NCBI RefSeq assembly: GCF_000002235.5
Contig: NW_022145606.1
Coordinates: 22,872,095 to 22,936,094, forward strand
Direction of reading: 5' to 3'
DNA length: 64,000 nucleotides
Origin: Strongylocentrotus purpuratus
Taxonomy: Eukaryota > Echinodermata > Echinoidea > Camarodonta > Strongylocentrotidae
Positions within the stretch are counted from its first letter, which is position 1, and every line of letters starts with the position of its first letter. The position numbers and the translations under genes are program-made. A model generated the notes under the pieces. That model was not told where the DNA came from, searched no databases, and saw nothing but the letters and a program-made list of their open reading frames with translations. Below, in pieces: positions 55,260 through 64,000 of this stretch.

Positions 55260-56025
55260 AACAAACAAATGGAGGAGGGGACAACTAAGCCCGTTGGGAT
55301 GTCTCGGGGATGGGAAAAGTGAAGGATGAAAAGTGATCGCTAAGAATAATCATCTTCCTGCATCCATCATCCACCGTAATGCTTTTACCAGTGTCCGGCT
55401 CAAGCACCTATGAGGGGTTTCTGGCGGCCACGATGAAAAAGGCAAATACAGCAGACATCACGTGATCCCTGACGTCATCATGTTAAATCCGGTGGATGAG
55501 TCATTAGCCTTGCTATGATACTCATTAAAGCCTAGTTCATTTCCTCACACATGCCGAGACGAGGACAGAGAGTTGTATGAGTAAGAGCAAGGATTTGTGC
55601 TAAAAGCGTTTCGTTAAAGATATAGACCGGTAGTGATACAATTGTGGTTCAAGGGTTTTGGGTGCAAAATATCCATTCAATATTGATAAAATGTTGCCTT
55701 CGGAGGTTTAGAGGGCAACATATCAACCTACATTCGCGGAAAAGCAGAAACATAAGCCCAAATGTTCAATGGACCCCTTTGAAAAACAGCTTATAGCTGA
55801 CAAGGGCAATCCATCCCATCTTTCCAGGCCGGATCGATATGAGAATTTACCAAATGTATCATTTAGTAGGCGGTTTCCCGGCAAAATGTGTATCAACACG
55901 TATTAGTCAAAACATATTCTATCACATGATTGGTAATAAGAGCTTTCATTTCATTTTCTGAAAAGGGGCGTTTCCAAAACTGGTCATTGCATCGTGAAAG
56001 AGACAAAACAAATGGACCATTCTCG
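55260..56025. other. Intergenic with dispersed repeats
   Basis: Contains copies of repeats found elsewhere: 55770-55825 (inverse of 34040-34110) and 55847-55985 (same as 31195-31345). No gene was recognised. Confidence 0.55.
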
Positions 56026-56029
56026 CAAT

Positions 56030-56316
56030 GTAATCAAAATTAATGCATAAATCTTTGTTAAGTGCAATGCTACAAATTATTTCATTCATCTGTTATTGAT
56101 CATTGTATTTCAATAGTCAGAATGCAAATAGCATACGCTAGTTGTTGCTAGGTAGGACATATAATTAGTGCTTGTCCTACCTAGCACTACTTGATATATG
56201 AAATTCGCATTCTGACTATTAACATACAAAACTCGTAATAGGTGATCTTTTTGAATGAACTAATTTGTAATGAGGCACGTACATAAGAAAGATTGATGCA
56301 TATTTTGATTACATTA
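56030..56316. mobile_element. Foldback MITE of about 287 bp
   Basis: The left arm (tgtaatcaaaattaatgcat, aaattatttcattcat, caatagtcagaatgcaaat, gctaggtaggac) pairs with the right arm ending atgcatattttgattaca. The centre is at about 56165. Single arms occur at 7121-7215 and 31615-31745. Confidence 0.9.
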
Positions 56317-56650
56317 CGAAAAAGGAAAGGATTGGGAAAGGATGTTCATACAGAATTGGTGTTTGCTATTAGGAGTTGGAATCATCACAATGAAAAAAGA
56401 ATTCGACTAGATATCGCCGATAGTTATATGAACTGCACTCGGGATATGGGTAGATGGGACAAACATGCACGCACAAATGGCATCGATTTTTGGTCAAAAA
56501 TGACTTTCCAGCTATTTCTCGTCATTTTTGGAATTAAAAAAACATTCAAAAGAGCATTCAATTTCAGCTACTACTTTTTTTTTTGGAGGGGGGGGGGTGG
56601 AGGGGAGAGGTTCTATGATTTTCTTCGAAACTTTAACGAATGAGAAAGCC

Positions 56651-57198
56651 TTAAAGGGAAAGTCCACCCCAAAAATAAGTTTGTTTCGATAGAGGCAGAA
56701 TAATAAGAAAATCAGGTGAGTGAAAGTTTGAGCAAATTCTGAATGAAAATAAGAAAGTTATGAATTATTGAAGTTGTGATCAATCAAATACAAATTGGTA
56801 ACTCTGTGACTTATCATACGAGCTCTCCTTCATTTGCTTTGTGCATAATATTCCATAAAATCATGTTTTCTTCGTTATTGATGACGGAATATATATTTGT
56901 TCCTTGCAGGGGGAGTATAGAAACATATTTGCAATTATTATATTTAGGGTGCATGTATGGTTGAAATTTTTCTTGAGGGAAAATGAAAATTTTAGATTTT
57001 TTTAGTACTGAGCAAATGGAAGTTGAGCTCGCATGATACGTCATAGAGTTGCCAATTTGTGTTTGATTGATCACAACTTCAAAAATCCTAACTTCCTTAT
57101 TTTTAATCGGAATTTGCTCAAACTTTCACTGACTTGTTTCTCTCATTTTTCTACTCCTATTAAAACTAACTTAATTTCAGGGTGGACTTTCCCTTTAA
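56651..57198. mobile_element. TTAA-flanked foldback MITE (possibly piggyBac type)
   Basis: The element spans 56655-57194 between TTAA at 56651-56654 and 57195-57198. The ends are agggaaagtccacccc and the inverse ggggtggactttccct (here agggtggactttccct). Pairing extends about 180 bp inward through aagtttgagcaaattctga and gttgtgatcaatcaaa..caaattgg. The TTAA target suggests piggyBac-type mobilisation. Confidence 0.8.
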
Positions 57199-57467
57199 GA
57201 TAAATGTTGCCTTAACCACAACTCAGCTTTTGAAACCCATTTATCGAAATTGAAGAAATAGACGGAGGATGAGTTCTACCGTAATAATTGTACGGGCACA
57301 CTGTGCCAGCGGCGCCGACGCTTGAATGTAATTTTATGTAATCATAAAATACAGTATTTTGTCTTCAATATAAAGTATAGTCTTCCTATAATAAAATATG
57401 TGTTTCGGAGACGATAAAAAAAAACTGTTCCCTGTCTAATTACGCGTCTTGTTCTCCTCACCAGACT

Positions 57468-57469
<2 letters not shown>

Positions 57470-57500
<31 letters not shown>

Positions 57501-57668
57501 CTATCTGTTGTCTCTGCATGTATGGCTCTCTCTCTCTCTTTCTCTCTCTTCCTGTCTCTCTTTCTTTCTCTCTCTCTCTCTTCCTCTCTCGTTTTCTGTC
57601 TCTCGTTCTTTCTCTCTCTTCCTCTCTCATTTTCTGTCTCTCTCTTTCTTTCTCTCTCTCTCTTTCTG

Positions 57669-57703
<35 letters not shown>

Positions 57704-57765
57704 TCCTCTCTCGTTTTCTTTCTCACTGTTTATTCTTGTCACACCCGTTCTTCTCTCTCTTAATA
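57470..57765. repeat. (CT)n-rich simple sequence
   Basis: About 260 bp of CT/CTTT/CTGT units. All frames across it are Ser/Leu/Phe or Arg/Glu runs. Confidence 0.95.
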
Positions 57766-57989
57766 ATCATCTTCATTCAGTGTAAATGGCTTCGAGGAAA
57801 AACACGCGTCCTCCCAAAATCATAAACAAGTTATTTTCTCTGTCTTAGAATCCTTGGGGCCTTTTATCAATTACCATTTTCTGTGAAAATCAAGAATGAA
57901 ATACGTTATTCGAAAACTCGGTTGAGTTCACTGACAGTAATTATGGAGATCTCAGCGTCTGTTCCTCGTCTCGTTTTTGCATTTGGTTT

Positions 57990-58490
57990 TTGGTGATGAT
58001 GATTTTGATAGGAATGATGTTAGTGATGATAACGGTCATTGTGGTGGTGATGGTGATGGTGATGGTGGTGGTGGTGATGGTGATGGTGATGGTGATGGTG
58101 GTGGTGGTGATGGTGATGGTGATGATGGTGATGGTGATGGTGATGGTGATGGTGGTGGTGATGGTGGTGGTGATGGTGATGGTGATGGTGATGGTGGTGG
58201 TGATGGTGGTGGTGATGATGATGATGGGGGTGATGGTGGTGGTGGTGGTGATGGCGATGGTGATGATGGTGGTGGTGATGATGATACTTATAATGATGGT
58301 GACGGTGGTGGTGGTGGTGGTGGTGGTGATGATGGTGGTGATGGTGATGATGATCGTGGTGGTGATGGCGATGGTGATGATGGTGATGGTGATGATGGTA
58401 ATAACGATAATGAATATACTGATGATGATGGTGATGGTGGTAATGGTGATGATGGTGGTGGTGGTGGTGGTGATGATGATAATAATGATG
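57990..58490. repeat. (GGTGAT)n-type satellite of about 500 bp
   Basis: Imperfect GGT/GAT trinucleotides fill about 58035-58490. Because the period is a multiple of three, several frames stay open on both strands (poly-Gly/Asp, Met/Val, His, Thr/Ile). None has non-repeat coding sequence attached, so I do not call a gene. Confidence 0.95.
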
Positions 58491-58499
58491 ATACAAAAA

Positions 58500-60060
58500 C
58501 CTGTCACCACATCTGTGTTATGGTTGATGAATAAAGAAGAAAAACATGAACAAAAAAGCCTAATAACAAACAAACGAACAAAGAAAAATCATAAATACAC
58601 AAATAGATATCATCGCTGAAATAAAAGCCCAAATGCTCTGCCATTACAAAAAAAGTTTTTATCCCTGTGATAAACCTAGTTGAATATATATCTCAATAAT
58701 TGAAACGCAGAACAAATTTACAACGAGGTTAATGTCATTTAAGAAGGTTGATGCCGATGACCTAATAAAACTCAAATTCGACTGATGTCGCTGTATGAAA
58801 CTGGAGGAAATTAATATCAATTTGGAGAGTTACATTTGGAAAGGTCAAATTACTGGCCGCATCTAATATTAAGCTCATAGCTCTTAGAGCCGATGTTTTT
58901 CTGAATCGGCAAGAGTGGTTTAAAATGAAATATCCTCTCCCTTAAATAAAAGAAGTATAGGTCGCATATACATGAACCATCAATTCATAATATTATGAAT
59001 CGAAACGGAGACCACTTTCTTGTGGGAAAAGATTTTAAAAGTAACATGGGTTCTCATATAGATGCAGGAATATTTTTATCTTGTTTATTTATTTATGTTA
59101 TTTAAAGTCCTAAGAATAGATCAGCGCAGATACATTAATAGAACCTTCAGATTTCCAGCTCCCTATAATGATACAATTAACGATAATAATAACAAAAATG
59201 ATGTATCTTTCTATGTAATTTATTTATTCTACTGTCTGTGTTGATTCAATAAAACGGTATTCTTATAACAATAACTTTAATTATTTTTGTAATATTTTCC
59301 CTAAAGTTGGCAGCGCTAAAAGAGAAAGTATTTTGTATGCGTATGTGTGTGTGTGGGTGTGTGTAACGGATATAATACTCTAAAACTAGCGGCCAATGAA
59401 ATGTCAAACACTAACAAAGTTGGAAATGATAAACAAACAAAAATACCAACAAACAAGTAATACAACAAACAAAGCAAATAATTTAGCAGGGCGCGGAAAG
59501 GAATGTACAATGTAAATTCTGACTTGAAATCCTGTCGACTCTACTTCACGTGCAAACACATGTTCGTCTCCCCACCCCCAGAATTCATGAAATGCAATTT
59601 CCCCTTTTGGTTCAAAAAGTAAATTGATTTGCACAAATTGAACAAATATCTCCCGATAGTATTTGACACCACATTGTGACTGTGTAGTCCCATAAACCCA
59701 AATCTGTATGCTGTTATCATCAGCAAGACGTAGATTTGAGAAGCAAAGTGATGTCCGTTCTTTTTTTTTTACTTCATCAAAAAGCCCTGCAGTAGATATG
59801 CACGTTTTCCGGACGTCAAATTATTACACTTTTTAATATGTCCTAACTGCCTTGTCTTTCTGATTTTTTCTTATGTATAAATCCTTTACAACCATTTCTA
59901 TGGAATAAGTCAACACTAATTTCAATAATTCATCAAAGACTGATGACATTACACCCATTTGCGAATGTTTGGTTCTATATATAATGTTAGCCATAATATA
60001 ATAGATTTGGTTTATCTCTAAGTTCGTGAAACGATTGATAAGTTAATATGATTTTACCTT
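58500..60060. other. Intergenic, no recognisable gene
   Basis: AT-rich, with (GT)n at 59341-59364 and short frames only. Confidence 0.5.
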
Positions 60061-60066
60061 TAAATA

Positions 60067-60157
60067 GATAATTTATATCTTTTCAGAGCTCTATTGATTA
60101 ATCTAGATAGTCTAGAGATTAATCAATGAATTTCTAAGAAGATATAAACTTTATATC
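60067..60157. repeat. Short palindrome, arms of about 43 bp
   Basis: The left arm atttatatcttttcagagct..attgattaatc pairs with gattaatcaat..atttctaagaagatataaact. The centre is near the ctagatagtctaga at about 60105-60118. Confidence 0.85.
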
Positions 60158-60489
60158 GTCACACTCATTACATAAAAGAATGCAAACCAGATGTATTCCA
60201 ACTTTATGGGCAAACGTGTTATAAAACAGCATGGCCGCCTTGTGGGCTTTATTTCTGTGTAGTTACATGAAAAAGGTTCACCAAGAAACCTACATTTTGG
60301 CCATCCAGGGGTTTATCCCTCTGTAAACCTCAAAATGAAATCGAGACCATCAAAAACAATGTAAACAAGAAAATCGGGAGATGAAAAGATAGAAATGGAT
60401 ACGACGACAGGAGACCATAGACTCTCCACCTGATCGTTGGGGGAGGCATACAGGTATCATATCATCTGATTGGAGCAAGAAGGGCATTA

Positions 60490-60810
60490 GTATACACATA
60501 ATACACAGCAGTGAGGGCATTAGTAAGATTTACCCACACAAGTACAGTCTAACACGCCTGGGACAATAGCCGAGGTTGTTTGGACTGTTTTGAAGGTACC
60601 AAGTGTGGGTAATTTTACTAATATCCGAACAAAATGTTGTGTATTATATGTTTTATAAGATTATGTTTTATTTTCATAATGATGTTTTATAACATGATTT
60701 TGATAATGACCGGTCATTATCCAAATTACTTGTTAGGCAAAATAAATGTCTGGTCACGTGTATACTCTCAACCAATCATTATTGATTAGGACTTACGTCA
60801 TCATCTTATA
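60490..60810. repeat. One-armed relative of the 53820-54245 foldback
   Basis: It shares cattagtaagatttacccac, gtgtgggtaattttactaat, gataatgaccggtcatta, ggtcacgtgta and tcaaccaatcat with the region 53950-54290. Confidence 0.8.
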
Positions 60811-62820
60811 ACACATATTGTCCAACACATAGTTAACCTCCTTCTGGGACTGAACAGACAAAATGTGGGAATCATACGATAAAGTTCCATTATTTTTTAT
60901 TCCATCAAGTCTATCGGGAGACATGCAGGTGAAAATTTTGGAGCAAAAAGGGCTTAAGCACATATAGTTCAACATAGGGTTAACGTCCTTTAGGATTTGA
61001 ACATGGAGAAATAATGTAGTAAAATGTATATTCCAGATGTTTCTACATCATTTCTTTGAATGTGAAGATAAACCGGTATAGTACCATCTATTTTTTGGAG
61101 CCAGAAGGGCGTTGTAAGTTTAACACAGAGTTAACGTCCTTCTGAATCTGAAGATATGATCTAATTTGGGAATCATGCGGTAAAATGTAATTATAAGTAA
61201 CGTCGTATAGAGGATTGGGAAGACAACGAAACAAGTGATAAACGTGATGAGGAAAGTGAAATCAGCAAAGAGCCCTTTTAAAGAAAAGAAACAAATACAA
61301 AAAAAGAAGACGACAAAGAAGAAGAAGAATAAATAAAAGAAGAAGGAAATAAAATAGAAATAGAAGTAGAAGAAGATGAAAAAGGGAAGTAAGAGCAACT
61401 TTATACTCATAGGTAGACAGTTAAATGTCGGTCTGTATTTTTAATCAAAGAGCGTTTATCCACGTAAAAATGATAATCAATATGTACTTTTGCATTTTGA
61501 TTTGTGGCCGGCGATATCCAAATCATTACCTGCAACTAATTAGTGTGTTTTACTCATATCCCTGTATTTTTTTTTTTTTTTTAGATATTCGGTTTAATGG
61601 TATGAACACTGTGGTTGCTTTTGAAGGTTTTTTAAAACTATGTTTGTTTGTTTGTGTATTTTTATTTATTTTTTGTTCTTGTTTAATTGAATGCATGTCT
61701 TTAGATGCATATGTATTTGGTAATATGATATGTTTATCTGACGATAAACTCTTATACTCTCACATACTATCATGACTGGTGCAATTTTGCAATCGCATGT
61801 AATTAGATGCAGAGTGTTGGTTTACCCATAAGGGGCTCGTTGGTGTATTTTCGTCTGTTATGGGGGGGGGGGGTGATGGGAATAGCATTGACCTGGGTGA
61901 GGGAGGGGTTTATCAACATAATTTCACATTTCTCTCCCCCCCCCCCCCTTCTCTCTCTCTCTCTCTCTCTCTCGCTAACTTTCTCCCCCTCTCCCCCTCT
62001 CTCTCTCTAGCACCCCCCCTCTCTGTCTCTCATCCTTCTGCCTTTTGGTGGGGACACCCCCTCTCCGGCGCCCCTTCATGCCCTGCCGAGCCTACGCCAC
62101 TGCTATATCCTCACACTTCATCGGTGGACCATGCCTGCCTTTAGTTTCTTGACACAACCTTCACACCTGAGCAAGGCGCGATGACACCATCCCAGCTTCA
62201 TCGCCACACTTCCGGGTGCTTGCATCATTAAACATCCCCCAGGCGTAAACAGACTTCACGCCTTGCAAGCAATGGCCACCCCCCCCCCCCCCCCCCCCCC
62301 CCATGATTGTGAGCTCTACGTTCATCGGGAAGCAGGCGCGGTTCGAAAAAGAATGTATTGTTGGTTGTGAAGAAAAGGGGGGGGGGGGCTCTGGGTTTAT
62401 TGTATTCATTTTCTACATGTGCGTATATCTTTAACTAGTCAAAAAAAAATTGGGGACGTATTCTAATTTTGGTTGTTGTTGTTGTGTGTTTGTTTGTTTG
62501 TTGTTGTTGTTTTGTTTTTTTTTTGGGGGGGGGCTTGATTTTCTCTTCAGCCCCCATAACCCCTCTACAACCGCTTGAGAATTGAGAAATCATATATTAT
62601 TTTCGAACAACATAACAAATACCATGATGATAGAAGGATACGTTGGTTGACTTTCATATAGTTTAATATGTTAGTAACGGAGATGCATGGTGCATGCTGG
62701 GTGTTTATTTGACTTTCATTATGGATTTCAAAAAAAGTAAAGAGCTATCTCTGTCTATAATTTTTTCTGGAAATGATTTAGCTATTAACTGAACAAAATG
62801 CGATTTTATTCCCCAAGTTA
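60811..62820. other. Intergenic with CT, G and C runs, no recognisable gene
   Basis: GAA-rich sequence at 61270-61390, a G run at 61862-61872, C/CT runs at 61936-62030, a C run at 62278-62302, and a (GTT)n run at about 62470-62515. Short diverged direct repeats with ggagcaa..gggc..aacacatagttaac lie at about 60820 and 60945 (also about 61100-61130). Confidence 0.5.
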
Positions 62821-63171
62821 CAATGCAGCAGGCGCGTATGCAGGATTTTTTTTCAAGGGGGGGGGGGGTTTAACATTTTTAAATCGGGCCGAAAATTTCG
62901 CATCGACTCAGCCAGCCGCTGAATAAGCGGGGGGGGGGGGGGGGGTAAGAGGACACTTTTTTTCTTTTCTATTTTGGTCTCGAAATTTGAAAATTTGACA
63001 TTTTGCTCCATTGGGGGGGGGGGTGAGGTATTATAAGATTGTAAGATATTATTAAAAAAAAATAAAAAAAACCCAAAGGGGGGGGGGGGTTAGGTTTTTT
63101 TTCAGGGGGGGTTTATACACATAAAAAATACCAAAGACCCCCCCCCCCCTGCGTTCGCGCCTGCAATGCAG
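62821..63171. mobile_element. hAT-like MITE with perfect 8-bp target duplication CAATGCAG
   Basis: The element spans 62829-63163, beginning caggcgcgtatgcagg and ending cctgcgttcgcgcctg. CAATGCAG is at 62821-62828 and 63164-63171. The interior contains four G runs and one C run and no frame. Confidence 0.9.
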
Positions 63172-63403
63172 GTTATTAAAAATAGCAAATGTAATATTAC
63201 TTTTTCTTTATATTTGAAAATTCATTTAAAGCACTTAAATTTTATCAAAGTAGGCGCTGTAGAAGTGTAATGTCTTTTATTAAACGTATATATGGTGTCA
63301 TTTTAGTGACGGAGGACATTTCCGAGCTTAGTCCGTTAGCAGTGCACTGCACTGTAATATCCTATACTATATGCAGAACTTGTATATGGTGCGCATATTA
63401 AAA

Positions 63404-63515
63404 TGGTTCCGCCAGTTTGTGAATGCTTTGAATGACGTTATTCAGAAGAGACAGTGTGTGCTTTCTGTTCGTAATTGGTGAATTGTGATTCGATTGATAT
63501 ACGGAATGGTGTGTC
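63404..63515. repeat. Dispersed repeat shared with 41655-41765
   Basis: Common pieces are ggttccgccagtttg, gaatgctttgaatga, taattggtgaa and gatatacggaatggtg. Confidence 0.8.
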
Positions 63516-63829
63516 ACTCTACGGGTAGAACTGCAGCTCTGGTCGGCAGCGTTTCAAGGAACGATGTCATGAGTACAGTTCAACGACATCCCAATTAAAC
63601 CGTGTGTTAACTTTAACACATGCGTTCCAATTGATTCAGGCGAACTTGTACATTCTTATCTTTCCATATTAGATTTGTTAATAATGACCAGAATATCTCA
63701 TACGTTTTGGGAAACAATTCACAAATATAATCACTTTGAGCGATAAGAGAGATGTGATATATATGAGCAAATTCGTGAATTATTATGTATATAGATTTCA
63801 AACCCGCATAGTGTTTAAGATTAGCTTAC

Positions 63830-63955
63830 CATTATCATCATCATCATCATCATAATCATCATCGTCATTATTATTATCATCATCATACAATCATTATTAT
63901 TATCATCATCATCCTTATTATTTTTTTTATAATCATCATCCTCATCATGTTTGTT
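63830..63955. repeat. (ATC)n/(ATT)n microsatellite
   Basis: Imperfect trinucleotide repeats near the window end. Confidence 0.95.
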
Positions 63956-64000
63956 TTTGTCAGTTCCATTATTATTTTATCTACTTGTTAATTTATTTAT

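Noticed and set aside
57941..58619. Protein genes of 158-210 codons on both strands
   Set aside because: All are translations of a GGTGAT-type repeat with no unique coding sequence.

Overview
The window is eukaryotic nuclear DNA: AT-rich, dense in microsatellites and homopolymer G/C runs, with two intron-containing protein genes on the + strand in roughly the first 38 kb and a repeat-dominated region without recognisable genes after that. The compact exons with long introns, tRNA-derived SINEs, many short foldback elements and the (GA)n and poly-G/poly-C style suggest a marine invertebrate deuterostome. An echinoderm, most likely a sea urchin, is my best guess, from general appearance rather than a diagnostic marker.

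Gene 1 (1817-9737, nine exons found) encodes a 553-residue MINDY-1/2 (FAM63) family deubiquitinase. It has an intact catalytic Gln/Cys/His set, two MIU-like ubiquitin-binding helices and a C-terminal CAAX-type box. Gene 2 (coding 20728-34931, eleven coding exons, with a candidate non-coding first exon at about 17880-18019) encodes a 1633-residue protein. It has a very long, apparently disordered, Arg/Ser-rich N-terminal region carried on one giant exon, then an F-box, then about eleven cysteine-containing leucine-rich repeats. It looks like a substrate receptor of an SCF (Cullin-1) ubiquitin ligase. I cannot assign a vertebrate gene name. The two neighbours act on opposite sides of ubiquitin signalling; no functional coupling is implied.

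Three kinds of hidden structure stand out. (1) At 981-1410 a U1 snRNA-like sequence is joined to a full tRNA-derived SINE. An unoccupied copy of the same host repeat at about 30955-31180 indicates that the U1 and SINE parts arrived as one 430-bp unit. (2) Introns of both genes carry decayed direct copies of the neighbouring exon: MINDY exons 4, 5 and 7, and F-box/LRR exons 5 (five extra copies in a ladder of about 150 bp), 8 and 11. (3) Nested mobile elements can be dated by comparison inside the window. One dispersed repeat occurs at about 25105, 41790-42925 (minus) and 49120. One copy holds a TA-flanked MITE, another holds a 218-bp tandem array and an hAT-like MITE with an 8-bp target duplication, and the third is uninterrupted. 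Two further hAT-like MITEs (45020-45237, 62829-63163) have perfect 8-bp target duplications.

From 38 kb to the end I see no supportable protein gene. The open frames there are low-complexity translations of (GA)n, (GGTGAT)n, polypurine or poly-G/C tracts.
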